Origin: Palaemon carinicauda
Taxonomy: Eukaryota; Arthropoda; Malacostraca; Decapoda; Palaemonidae
DNA length: 64,000 nucleotides
Reading direction: 5' to 3'
NCBI RefSeq assembly: GCF_036898095.1
Contig: NC_090751.1
Span: forward strand, 51,876,948 to 51,940,947
Below, piece after piece: positions 11,898-22,676 of the stretch; position 1 is the first letter of the stretch, and the number at the start of each line of letters is the position of its first letter. Made by a program: the position numbers and the translations under genes. The notes under the pieces are model-generated. The model saw only the letters and a list, made by a program, of their open reading frames with translations, was not told the origin of the DNA and ran no database searches.

Positions 11898-12919
11898 GGA
11901 AGGAAGGATATTTGTCAGGAACGGCTAAGAAGATGTCGCGGTACCTGAGAAGGTCGTCGGCAGCGGTCTACCAAGCGAAATGGGCCTCTTTCACGAAGTG
12001 GTGCACTTCGAAGAGCATCAAACCAATTAAAGCCTCAGTCCCAGATATCGCAGACTTTCTAGTATATCTCAGAGACGAAATAGGGATGTCAATCCCAGCT
12101 ATAAAAGGAGTACGAGTAGCCTTGGGTCAAGTCTTCCTTCTGAAGGGCATCGACCTGGGCTCCTCTAGACACATCTCTATGCTTATCAGGAGTTTTGAAC
12201 AGTCCTGCTCCCCTCAAACTGTTAGGGTGCCTCAGTGGGACTTGGCTAGGGTCCTGAAGATGTTAAGTAGCCCCCCGTTCGAACCAATGAAGGATATTGT
12301 GGACAGGGATCTCACTCTCAAGACGGTCTTTTTGTTGGCCTTGGCCTCTGCGAAAAGGGTAGGTGAGATCCATGGGCTGTCTTATGACGTCTCTCATTTG
12401 AAGGGGTGGAGAGAGATCTCCCTCAAGTTCGTCCCTTCGTTCGTGGCGAAAACCCAGAACCCAGCAGTTTGGGATCCTAAATTCGAGGGGTTCTCTCTGC
12501 CAGCTATTCCTAGGATTGGGAATCCTGAGGATTTGAGGTTATGCCCTGTCCATGCCATTAGGAAATACCTTGAGAGGACTGCACATCTCCGGCCGGGCAT
12601 CAAGATCCTTTTCGTCTCCACAGGTGTTACAAAGAAGCAGGTATCGAAGAATACCATATCCTTTTGGTTGAAACAAGTTATTGCCAGGGCCTACAAGGAG
12701 GAGGGACTAGCCGTGCCAGGTACTCCTAAGCCCCATGACATCAGAGGACTGAGCACTTCCTTAGCCTTTGAGAAGAACATGGCAGTGGGCCAGATCCTTC
12801 GGGCGGGCACCTGGTCGAACCAGTCGACCTTTACTGCCCATTACCTCAAGGATTACTCAAGAAGGTCCTTAGACGGGTTCTCCATTGGGACAGTCATCTC
12901 CGCGCTCCAAGTGATTTAA
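11849..12919 (+). CDS. DIRS tyrosine recombinase, copy A
   Basis: Phage-integrase-type recombinase that would insert the circular DNA copy. The frame is open from 11030, but only the part from about 11849 resembles copies B-E; the earlier part is a shadow of pol. The N-terminal SAM-like region contains 'SRYLRRSSAAVYQAKW'. The catalytic set is Arg in ALASAKRVGEIHG, HDIRGLS (His-x-x-Arg), Trp in GTW, and the Tyr nucleophile in HYLKDY. It ends in TAA at 12917-12919. All catalytic positions seen in copy C are kept, so the domain looks intact. No obvious ATG marks its start, so it may be made by recoding or reinitiation. Confidence 0.85.
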   Translation, partial: PTVSTPSILETIERLLRKEGYLSGTAKKMSRYLRRSSAAVYQAKWASFTKWCTSKSIKPIKASVPDIADFLVYLRDEIGMSIPAIKGVRVALGQVFLLKGIDLGSSRHISMLIRSFEQSCSPQTVRVPQWDLARVLKMLSSPPFEPMKDIVDRDLTLKTVFLLALASAKRVGEIHGLSYDVSHLKGWREISLKFVPSFVAKTQNPAVWDPKFEGFSLPAIPRIGNPEDLRLCPVHAIRKYLERTAHLRPGIKILFVSTGVTKKQVSKNTISFWLKQVIARAYKEEGLAVPGTPKPHDIRGLSTSLAFEKNMAVGQILRAGTWSNQSTFTAHYLKDYSRRSLDGFSIGTVISALQVI

Positions 12920-13224
12920 CGGTGAAGCCCCAGGCACAATCGTGGATAGCAAAACCAGGAGACACAGGTTCGTTCCTTTTCACCCTAATCCCCGTTTCCT
13001 ATCCCTATCGGAGATAACCACACTTATGTAACCAATGAAGAACACGTCTCTGCAACTTTGTTACTGGACTCAACATCAGAAGATTTTTCAAAGGGTGAGT
13101 ACTTAGACACTAACGTGAGCTCTTTGTGTAGTTTACCCTACCGTTCGTTTCCCAGTTTTTAAGAACCTAGTTCATATCTAGGATACTTGGTGTCCGCTTT
13201 GCTGGGTCTGAAGGTCAGGAAGCC

Positions 13225-13632
13225 ACTCCCACCTCCTAAAGTGTAAGTCTCCTAAGAAAGTAGTTTGAGGTAAGTATTTGTGTAAGAACAAATCAAAAAT
13301 TTTAAGTAATTTTTATTTTTCCTAACATACTTACCGAGAACTTCTTTCGGGTAATGGCCCTCCCTACCTTCCCCTTGTGCCTTTCTGCCCTTGCAGGGAC
13401 TTGTTGCAACATCCGAGGAACTTACTGGCTAACGGGACCCAAGCTGACGCCGACCTAGCTCAGGACTACCCTCGGGGCACGTTCTCTTACTCCCGGGTTA
13501 GCCCTCCATAGAAAATGGGCGTAGGGTATACTACACAAAACTCTGGTCGGTAGAGAGGAGATTACAGGTAACTCCTAAGAAAGTAGTTCTCGGTAAGTAT
13601 GTTAGGAAAAATAAAGATTACTTAATATTTTT
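13225..13632 (+). repeat. Copy A internal complementary region and right ITR
   Basis: The ICR (about 13250-13360) holds 'cctaagaaagtagtttgagg' (complement of the left-end motif), then 'ttttaagtaatttttatttttcc' in shortened form and the complement of the right end. The right ITR (about 13420-13632) includes 'actcctaagaaagtagttct' and 'ggtaagtatgttagg', and matches the right ITR of C over its length. Confidence 0.8.
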
Positions 13633-14060
13633 GATATTTTAAGAACAGTAATAACATTAAAATAAATATTTCATATATAAACTATAAAAACTTTAATAAA
13701 ACAAGAATAAGAGAAACAAGACTGAACAGAGTGCCCGAGTGTACCCTTAAGCAAGAGAACTCTAACCAAAGAAAGTGGATGGTCATGGTGCAAAGACTAT
13801 GGCACTACCCAAGACTTAGAGAACAGTGGTTTGATTTTGGAGTGTCCTCCTAGAAGAGCTGCTTACAGTGCAGTAGTTAATCCCTTGAGAGAAGAATTGT
13901 TTGGTGATCTCAGTGCTGTCAGGTATATATGGAGAGAAGAGAATATCTAAAGAATAGGCCAGACTATTCTATCTATGTGTAGGCAAAGGGAAAATGAACC
14001 GTAACCAGAGAGAAAAGAAGTCTTAGAAGGCAGATTGATAGGAGTTGTGTATACATTACG
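13633..14060. repeat. Interspersed repeat typical of decapods, copy 1 (partial)
   Basis: Shares with 26200-26700 an ordered series of blocks: 'ataataagagaaa', 'gtgcc-gagtgtaccct', 'gagaactctac', 'ggcactgcccaagac', 'ttgattttg-agtgtcc', 'tcctagaagagctgc', 'agtgcagtagttaa', 'agaattgtttggt-atct' and 'aaaatgaaccgtaaccagag'. Its left part, present in copy 2, is missing because it abuts the right end of DIRS-A. I associate this repeat with decapod genomes from general knowledge; its class is not known to me. Confidence 0.6.
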
Positions 14061-14414
14061 TAACTCCTACGGTTTCTCTCCCTTTGGGAGAGACAGTGCT
14101 ACCCCCAGAGTCCCCATGACCCCCTACACAGAAGACGAAGAATAAGATGACCCCGACATACGATGAGTCAACACTAAGTACACCTGAGAGTGCTCCTTTG
14201 TCTCATCACACACTGCTGGTCGGGATGGAAAGGCTCCGCCCTTATTTTTCCCTTTTTACGGACAGAAAAGTCCTAGTAAACCTATCGATAGGAGTTGTGT
14301 TCACATGACTCCTACAGTTTTCCTTACCTTGTTTACCTGTGTATGCAAGCTACAATGGGAATGAGCCCTCATCTGTTCGTGTAACTGTAGTCAAAGGGTG
14401 CCTTCTAGCATGCT
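14061..14414. other. No gene; short repeated 'ggagttgtg ... ctcctac' hairpins
   Basis: Two similar units near 14039-14072 and 14289-14320 each contain gataggagttgtg followed by an inverted actcctac. No coding potential. Confidence 0.4.
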
Positions 14415-15960
14415 ACTACTGTTAACACCCCCCCCCACCCCCGTTATTCATAGATCAACATTCGTGAATTCACATATTCACGAGATTTTCTGGAGAGCAT
14501 ATCTACTAAATATTTGCGAAAATTTTGTATACGCGAAATCTAGTGTAGAGCATAACAAAACAGTGATATATCTTTTTCTTTCCCTTTGGTGAATAAATAA
14601 TAGATCGTAACATATTTTTGTTCCAACACTGAGTACTTATCTCGAACTACTTTCTTAGGAGTATCTTGGATTTCCTCCCAACTGACCAGAATTTTGTGTA
14701 GTTTCCCCTATCTCCGTTCTCTATAGTGGGTACCTCTGGGAGAGGAATACGCGCCATGAGGCGACCCGGGGTCAGAGAGCGTGCTCGCCCAGGTCTCGAC
14801 CTCCAGTAAGGTTCTGGTCACGTCGTGATTAACATCTCGCCGCGCTCTCTTCACTCAGTGCGACCCTTTGTGTCTCACGCGGTACCCATGTGGTCCCCTC
14901 GTGTTCAATCCTTACTTTTGGAACCTTATCTATCATAAACTTACTGGAGGTCGAGACCTGGGCGAGCACGCTCTCTGACCCCGGGTCGCCTCATGGCGCG
15001 TATTCCTCTGCCAGAGGTACCCACTATAGAGAAGGGAGATAGAGGAAACTACACAAAATTCTGGTCGGTTGGGAGGAGATCCCAGATACTCCTAAGAAAG
15101 TAGTTCTAGGTAAGTACTGTTAGGAAAAATACAAATTACTTAAAATTTGTGATTTTCCTTTTAATCTCATGTTCATTTATTTACCCTTAATTTTATATAG
15201 ATAATTACATTTTTAAATTAAAAAGCATAATGAACTGTACTGTGTCGTGCGTGTGTGTACATTATGTACGTATGCACAATGCTACTACTCATATCAAAAC
15301 ATGAGCGTTCATTTGTTCATATGTTTTAGATTGCTTCGCCTTGTGTAAGATGCTGGCTAAAACAGTAGCGATATATTTTTCTTTCGTTTCGGTAAATAAA
15401 TGACAGATCGTAACATATTTTTTCCTTTTAAAAAAGAGGTAGGTTGTTTATTGACGTATCATCTATGAATCTTGTTTGTTTTATAATGAAATAGCTTGAA
15501 AATATGAATGTGTAAAAAAAGAGGTAGGTTATTTATTGATATATTACCAATAAATTAGCTATGATCAAGAATAGGAGCGAGTTGAAGAAAACAGTTTGGT
15601 TATGCACTATAGAAAACTTGCCTCTCTACAATAAGGGTAACATTGATAAAGTATAGTACATATGGTACTGTTTATTTCGTATATGTATAGTATTGTACTT
15701 GTAGTGTACAGTACTTTTGTATTGTGTTATGCCATTGTGTTAATTGGTGTTCATGATCCACATTTAGTATATTTTTCTGGAAAATGTCTTAAAACTATTT
15801 TTAAACAATTCTAAATTGTTTATGCCAGCATTTCCTGATGTTATTACACATTTTAAATGTCAAAATAGGCAGTTTAAGCATTTTAAATGGCTTTTTAAGT
15901 ATTCACGAATTTGCCTAAGGGTGGGCCGGTGTCTGGTCCCTAATCCTTGTGAATGTTGGG
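14415..15960. mobile_element. Possible old non-autonomous pogo/Tigger-like element
   Basis: Near 14418 a 'gttaacacccccccc ... cccgttattca' block faces an inverted 'tgtgaatgttggggctaac' block ending near 15966. Internal 'attcgtgaattcacatattcacgag' resembles the subterminal sequence of pogo-like elements. A TA-type target would be expected. The mini-DIRS at 14628-15156 lies inside it. A partial internal duplication flanks the insertion: 'aaataatagatcgtaacata' at 14599 and a near copy at 15400. The ends are degenerate, so this is tentative. Confidence 0.3.
14628..15156 (+). mobile_element. Mini-DIRS: palindromic deletion derivative of family 1
   Basis: The left arm (14628-14820) starts 'ttgttccaacactgag' and carries 'aactactttcttaggag' and the block 'gacccggggtcagagagc'. 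The right arm (14938-15156) is its near-perfect inverted copy, ending 'ttaaaatttgtgatttt' like copies B and C. By eye the arms are about 95% identical. The ~120-base spacer matches the 5' leader of copy B ('gtgcgaccctttgtgtc'). No gag, pol, YR or ICR remains. It could fold into one hairpin of about 190-bp arms. Any movement would need enzymes from full family-1 copies. Confidence 0.9.
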
Positions 15961-18409
15961 GCTAACCGTATACTCGCCTTTATCTGTTCATGTTCTCACA
16001 CATGAGTGCACTCCCTCAACTGCTTGCATATGCTTACCAGCGTGCCACTGTAGGAGTGCTCCCTTACCTGTATGCGCATGGGCCCGCAAGCACTCAGATG
16101 CTTGCGCACACTCATACATGAGCACGGCCTTGCGTTCACCTGTTCATAGCTACTAGCTCTACTAGATGTATCTGCGCTGCTATAGGAGTTCCCCCTTATC
16201 TGTGCTCAAGCTGGCACACCCTCATTTGCTCGATCATGAGTGCGCCCACAAGTTTTCTTCTGTGTGCCTGTACATCTAGAAGTTCTCGGGCACTCTCCTG
16301 TGCTTGAGCCCGAGCCTACTGGAGTATAGCCTTATCTGCTCACTCGTGCTTCTATAGGAGTCAGCTCTCACATGTTCATCTATGGCTTAGAGTGTTCTCC
16401 TATAGGATCGCTCCCTCATCGGTTTGCGTGCTCTCTCCTCTACACTCATCTTCATCTAAGGGCGCACATTCACCTTCTAGTAAGGCTAGAACTTGATTGT
16501 TCTATGTTTGGCAAAATGTTTTATGAGGGGAGAGAATACATATCATGAATGTTCCTTCCATGATAGTTTATATTGGTATGCGATTTAGGGGCTCTCACAC
16601 CGACTAACTGGGTTTTTTTCTCACAAAGACAAGTGCACCCACTGCTGGTAGGAATAAGGGGCTTGCCTTTCTCTCCCCTTCCTGGAAGATACCTCTCTTG
16701 CTTTTGGGAGAGAGATGCCACAATTGTGTACTAAAGTGTATCTCATACCGAGTGCAGTGCCCTCATAGAAAGGTATGATCAACATACCTATGTGCCTCTG
16801 ACGATCTCTTGAGTATAGGAGGACAGTATGTACCAAGAGGGGGAGTGTATACCAAGAGCAGTTTGTGGTACAAGTTTTACCTGCCTGTTTCGAGCACTTA
16901 GTCTTGTACAAGATCAAGCTCTTATTCTATTGATTGGGAAAAAAAGTCCCCTACCAACCCGAGTAAGTTGGAACCGTAATACATTCTCACCTTCTGTTAC
17001 ATATCAGAAATGCTTACCGTAATTCCTTGAGAATGGTTTTATAACAAGGTTCAGGTGTTTACCCTGCTTGTTCAGCGTTACGCAATTGGACACGTCACGT
17101 ATGTTCATTGACTCTTGAATAACCGAACTTTTGGCATCTGCTTCATTTCTGCTCTTTCATTACACAACACATGGTGGAAGAGGACTGTTCTCATTGTTTG
17201 TATGGGCTGCGAAGTATTATATTCATGAGTGACAAGGTTTCCTTGTGTCTTACAAAACAGGTTGCTGCAAGCTTGTTCTCCACAATCAGAGTTTCATATG
17301 GAACCAGTTTCACGCTGCAACTGGGGAAACTTATGAATAGTTACTGCATTTGGGGCCACTATGAAAGTCAACCACGATTGGGAACTCTACAATCGTTTAC
17401 CACAGTCCGTAAGCATATGATGACCGATTGGGTAGTCTCTCAAGAATTCGACCAGTTACTCTGCATGGTATCGTGGGAGGAGCAACGCTGTATGTAAACC
17501 CCATCGAGAAAAGATTTTCGTTATAAGGTACCGGAGCTCTTGCTCCTGCTATGAAGTATTCGAGCGCAGCTGGTGGGGACATTGGCAGCCGCACTCCTCC
17601 CTCTCCGGCCTTGGGACGCTCCTTAGATGCTTCGGTCGCAGTCACACTACAACCCAGCGTTTCTCAAGCGTAAGAGTGAGGAAGTAAATGGACCTTTTCC
17701 AGTTAAAAGTCAAGAACAAAGACTTCTTGATGCACCTTTCAGCTGCCCCATGGACCATTAGAAATCCGGAGAAGAGAGAAGACGGTTGTCTTCAAATTCG
17801 CTAGACAGGGCCATACAAAGGAGACGAGATCTTGCATCCCTTAGGGAGTACATTTGTACAAGAGCTACAGCTTGGTTACCACAGAGGGAGCAGATCTCAT
17901 GGGGTAATAGTGGAAGAGAGCACAAACTGGTCACTGCTTCCATCGATCAGTTACTACTAAAGACCCAGAAAGGATAACTTATCTGAAATCCTCACTGGTT
18001 CTTGAGAGGGTGCTGAGGAAGACTTCTGCAACTTACATTTCCAATCTGTTCCCTAAGGCTCTTCTTCTCCTAGAAAGTCTCGTATAGTGCTCTGTCCTTT
18101 ACTTTTAAATCTGGAATTCCAGGGAAAGTGATAGGGTAAGGTAAGGCCAAAATTATCATGGAATTCAGTTACTTCCAGCACCTCCAACTAGTGGTGATAT
18201 GCTGGTCAGGATATTAAGCGACACCCCAACACTGTCCCACACCAGCTTGCCGATAGCCCCCGTGATCTACCTGAATTTGCCACCTACTGGCTAGAACTGA
18301 GGAGACACAAGGGCTTATGAGGAGGATTATAGATACCTAAAATGTATTCTTGCAGATGGAATAGTCAACTGGGAATTGGTGATTGGTCATTGGTCTCCCT
18401 TCTTGGTTC
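15961..18409. other. No gene recognised; weakly DIRS-gag-like composition
   Basis: 15960-16480 repeats words such as 'tataggagt', 'ctcacatgttcat' and 'gtgcactccctc' in a style like the low-complexity gag segment of copy D (40600-41400), but no frame is open and no motif is firm. 16480-18400 contains only short frames. Confidence 0.25.
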
Positions 18410-19700
18410 TCCAGACGCTATTCAGAATGGTCATGACTAGCAGCGTACAGTCCATCATAAGAATGAAGACCACTCTATCTCCAAGAACGTGAATGACATG
18501 TAACATCGGATCCATTTGCTGTGTCCTACAAAAGGATTTTTCTGTTACCTCTTGGGAAAGGAGCTACCCCTCCTGAAGTGTTCATGCAAGGGCTCATGTT
18601 AGTCTCTTTTAAGCACTTTCAATTGACATTCAGCTACCGACGGTCTCCTCGGCAAACGATCATAGTAAGAGAGTTACAGTAATGCAATTGTTCCCACAAT
18701 GCCTTCCAGATTAACAAGGACTTCTTTCGACCGTTGATAAGAAGGCTAGTTTCGTACAGCCATGTTCCCGGACTTTGTCTGTCAACGAGGAGGCTAGTTC
18801 CACACTTTTGCCTCCCAATGATTGCTCCAACAGCTCCAGAGGCTTAACTGGTTAACAACTAAAGTTCCTCATACCCTTGGTTTTTGGATGGCATCAGGAA
18901 TACGGGATGATATATTCTGGTAGCTGGATGACAAATTTTGTCATAAGGACACTCTCCTCCAAGAATCTACTGTCCACAGACTTATTGGAGGAGGGATGAG
19001 GTGGACACCTGATTTTCCTTCCATCTAGAGGAGGTGATTTGTGGAAGAAAAGCATCTGTCTTTCCATCTACTGGGATTGCTTGCAGCACTTCTAATTTGC
19101 ATGACTCCCAAAGAGTTTTAAAGAGGACTTGATATTGATGATGACTGGCATTGCTTCCATTTGTGGCCAAAATTACAAAAGGGTTCCTGTTCCCTTCTCA
19201 AGTAGGTGCAATCTCAGGAGTAGTTGGTGCGATAAACCTGTGCAAGTTTCTTTCAGGCAAGAGCACAGTTTGAGCAAGACCTGCTCAATCAAGAGAGTCC
19301 TGGTGTAGTGGTTCTATTTTATCCCTACATCATTTTTGAGTTGGAAAGCTTTGGTTCTCACCATCGCTTGATATTTTGCCCATAGAGTAGATCAGGAAAC
19401 TTGGGATTTTACCAGGCTCAGGCTGTCAACAAAATTGGAATATGCCTTCCAACATTGCCAGGGATCCTAAACCCTTACATCTTTCTACTGATCTTTTCCT
19501 TATTTTGCTGATTTCTTTGTAGTTAGTTGAAGACCTCGAGATTCAAAGTGACCCTGATCACTCCCAAGCAGCTGCATGAATATGGTTCTCAAATCAGCTT
19601 TATGTCTTTCTCCCTTTATTGGAGAAGCTCCCCAATTTCTGTGGCAAAGATACCGCTCAATCCCAGAATCAAGTTTTCAATTTGGATTCAGATCTGGACT
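18410..19700 (+). pseudogene. Possible decayed DIRS pol
   Basis: Broken frames suggest RT and methyltransferase-like segments. At about 18425 'FRMVMTSSVQSII' resembles 'FSMETADTVRLAI' of copy D. At about 18545 'LLPLGKGATPPEVF' resembles 'LCFGLSTAPQVF'. At 18918 'tagctggatgac' could be a worn YLDD codon set. At about 19545 'VTLITPKQLHEYG' resembles 'MTLIAPLWHHEEW'. The order is correct, but the spacing is shorter than in intact copies and no frame is open. It may be the left part of the relic at 27960-28960. Confidence 0.3.
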
Positions 19701-20012
19701 ATACACAAGAATTTATAGTAAGGGGGGGGGGGGGTTTCAGTCTTGACCTCAGAGAGACTTGAAGCCACATTGATTTTTTCACGAGTTCTCAGGTCTCTTA
19801 ATCAGACATGCTCAAGTCTGTGATAACCTCGGCAAATGGAGTTGGAAGTGACAATTTTCCAGACACTAATTCTGAAGGATTTATCATCTTCATGGCCTTA
19901 GTTCAGGAGCTCATGGCCAGGACCTAGAGTCCAGTTGACCACAAGACCTATTTTTCATTTCTTCCCTACAAATATAACTAGCAGGGACCAGAATGACTTA
20001 TTCTGTTTTTTT

Positions 20013-20016
<4 letters not shown>

Positions 20017-20085
<69 letters not shown>
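20017..20085. repeat. (CT)n microsatellite
   Basis: Pure CT dinucleotide of about 70 bp followed by a T run and a G run (20086-20102). The Arg/Glu frames on the other strand are a product of this repeat. Confidence 0.95.
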
Positions 20086-20092
<7 letters not shown>

Positions 20093-20094
20093 GG

Positions 20095-20335
20095 GGGGGG
20101 GGCCACTACGACTACCTTCAACATGGAATGAATAAGAAAAGATATCCTGAAACTCTGTTTTCTTTCTGACTTTTTGCAACAATCGGACACTTGCTCGCAG
20201 AACATTCTGTTTTTTTGGAGGGGGGTTGGAGACACTACAACTCTGCCTTCACCATAGAATGAATAAGGAAAGAGATCTGGAAACTCTATTTTCTTTCTGG
20301 CTTTGAGCAACAATGGGACACTCGCTCCCACAAGG
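20095..20335. repeat. Two-unit imperfect tandem repeat (~120 bp)
   Basis: Both units read 'gggg..', 'actac-act', 'ccttca-cat-gaatgaataag', 'aaactct-ttttctttctg' and 'caacaat-ggacact-gctc'. The first starts at about 20095, the second at about 20220. Confidence 0.65.
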
Positions 20336-21148
20336 GATCGAGAGGACCTCCTTGGATTCAATCAAACGCAGCCAAAATATCAGATTTACCCTATCTCTCA
20401 GGAAGATCCTAGGAGGCAATTTCTGTAAAAAGAGTAATCTGTTAGCAGTAGATGACCTTTGCTGCTTCTTACCACCACTGGGAGTACCCACAGTTTCCTA
20501 GATACTTTTATCCTTGAACCCATGGTAGGGGCTCAACAGAATATATAACAAACAGGACAAGATGCCCCTAGTCTGAGATAGTGGTTGAGACATATGTCCA
20601 GAATGAGAGGTAAGATCGACTGGCCTTTTACCTATTCTTTCTTATTCCATTTTTTGGATGCAGCAGTTATGTTATTTGCTAAATAGATGGAGGTGAGATG
20701 CATGATACAGCAACTTTTCTTTGCACTAAGTTTGTGAAGAGGTAAACATATGTATGCACCCTTGTTCTCATATGACCATACATTTAGACAACATCCTCTT
20801 CTGGGATATAGCTTCTTACTTGACTGTATCTACTCCATGATAGTGACCTAGCCTACCACCTGCCCTTCATGTCCAGGTCATTAGGAGGTTGACAGGAGTC
20901 ACCACTTTAGCTCATACGCAGGACAAAAGTACAATAGAAGTCCTTCAACTGGCATTTTTGGTATTTTGCTGTTGCCGGATAATCAAAAGTGTTGTTGTAT
21001 TCCCATAAAAAGGCCATAAATCCTTGTTTAACCCTCCTAATATATCACCCAAGTGACCACAAAGAAGGGATAGATACAAGACAGAAGGAAGTCAATATCA
21101 ATTGCTTAAATCACTTAAAGAATGGAAAAAAAAAGAATGTTTATAACG
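20336..21148. other. No gene recognised
   Basis: No domain is visible. 'gtccttcaactggcattttt ... ccggataatc' at 20939-20990 resembles a pogo-like terminal sequence, but no partner end was found. Confidence 0.3.
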
Positions 21149-21307
21149 CATACTCCTGAGATCTTGTATATTACATGACTCCCAAATTTTCACTCCCCCC
21201 CCATACTCCTGAGATCTTGTATATTACATGACTCCCAAATTTTCACTCCCCCCCATACTCCTGAGATCTTGTATATTACATGACTCCCAAATTTTCACTC
21301 CCCCCCC
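21149..21307. repeat. Three-unit tandem repeat (~53 bp)
   Basis: Units begin at 21149, 21202 and 21254 with catactcctgagatcttg and end in a C run. The units are nearly identical, differing mainly in C-run length. Confidence 0.92.
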
Positions 21308-21816
21308 AAAAAATATTGATTTTATCAGGTATTTCATGTATTACATTATGTGAGTTAAAAACAAAAGAGAATAATGAAAATTTTGTTAGTAACACATATG
21401 GCTATAGATAATAACAAAAAACAGCTGTTTTTTTATGAACCACCAATTTGGATAACAACTTTTGATTTCCTTTCATTTCAACTTTGGTACGATAGTAAAC
21501 AATTACTTTCATTGTGGGATCTGATGAAAAAGATACTCTGGAAAGAAAAGATGCCCACAATGTGGAGGAATACTTTTTTGTTACCCATATTCAAAGAAAA
21601 GGGGGGATGTACAAAATTGTAATAATTATAGAGCAATCAAACTCCTCCCACATACAATGAAGCTTTGGGAAAGGATTATAGAGTGTAGGATCAGGGAAGA
21701 GACCAAGATTGGAGAAGAGCAGTTTGGATTTATGCCAGGCAGAAGCATGAAGGATGCAACGTTTGCACTAAGGTAGTTGATGGAAAAATATAGAGAAGGC
21801 CAAAAGGAATTACATA

Positions 21817-22570
21817 TACTGTGGAACCTCTGCATACAATTGTCTTTACATATGATTGTTCCAACATCCGAAGTAAAATTCCATCAAATTTTTGTCTCGA
21901 CACCCAAAGTAATGCTTCAACATCTGATGTAGATCTTGTTTACGCCGGTAGATGGCAGCACGTAAGAAGGACGCCATTGAGCGTCGAGTGCTCTGTTCTC
22001 TGTTCTTGTGTGTATCGTGTGGTTGTCCTCTGTTTGGTCTGTTATTAACAGTGCTTATTTTCTTCCTTTTCTCACATTTCCTTTTTGATTTTACCTATAA
22101 TCATGGTGCCTAAGAGGCTAAGTTTCAGTACAGGTAGTGGTGAGAAAAGGAAGAAGGCAATTCTTTCATTAGAATTGAAGCCAGAAATTATAGAAAAACA
22201 TGAGAGTAGTGTGCATGTGAGTGATATGGCTAAACAAGATGGCTGGAATAGGCCTATGATCTCGACGATCATCAAGCAAAAGGCAGCCATTAAAGCAATA
22301 CCTTAGAAGAGATAGAACGCCTTTTGTTGATAGGGATAAAGGACAATGAGATTGTTGGCAACGATCATTTGTGAGAAGGGCCAGTGTGATGAATAGAAAG
22401 AAAGAAAAAAGTGAAGCAAAGAAAACTAAGAAAGCATTAACAAGCTCTTTTAAAAAAGTCCTCTCTCTTTTTCTGTTTCTCTCTAAACATAGCATTAACA
22501 TGTTCTTTAAATAAAATTTCTCTCTCTCGTTCTTCGCTGTTATAGTGTTAGATACGTCTATTATTTTTTT

Positions 22571-22651
<81 letters not shown>

Positions 22652-22675
22652 TGAGTGTGTGTGTGTGTGTGTGTG
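21817..22675 (+). mobile_element. Tigger/pogo-like DNA transposon, decayed
   Basis: The left end 'tactgtggaacctctgcata' resembles Tigger termini (CAGTGGAACC type) and follows a TA, the usual pogo target. It interrupts the LINE frame between 'KELHI' and 'IDLEKAY'. The right end is not clear: the interval closes with a GA tract and then a GT tract (22577-22672) before the LINE resumes. Confidence 0.65.
22103..22306 (+). pseudogene. Tigger-like transposase N-terminal fragment (CENP-B/psq-type HTH)
   Basis: Starts at ATG 22103. Residues such as 'MVPKRLSFSTGSGEKRKKAI', 'LELKPEIIEKHESSVHVSDM' and 'MISTIIKQKAAIKAI' match the DNA-binding N-terminus of Tigger/pogo transposases, related to CENP-B and jerky-type domesticated proteins. 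The frame stops after about 68 codons, and 'TIICEKG' (22362-22380) is a further relic. The DDE catalytic region is absent. Confidence 0.75.
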
Positions 22676-22676
22676 T
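22577..22676. repeat. (GA)n followed by (GT)n microsatellite
   Basis: About 73 bp of GA then about 25 bp of GT, directly next to the resumed LINE sequence. Confidence 0.95.

Larger units (their letters stand above)
8263..13632 (+). mobile_element. DIRS1-like retrotransposon, copy A (family 1), left end missing
   Basis: The order is gag (partial), pol, YR, ICR, right ITR, collinear with copy C (54898-61248). Similarity to C begins at about 8263, inside gag just before the Arg/Ser-rich region. The left ITR, 5' leader and gag N-terminus are absent, so the copy is deleted or truncated on the left; the exact border lies in 8200-8263. It is more GC-rich than the surrounding intron. Its orientation is the same as the host gene. 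Confidence 0.9.

Noticed and set aside
19955..20361. Arg/Glu repeat proteins on the minus strand
   Set aside because: Products of the CT microsatellite with no other sequence support.
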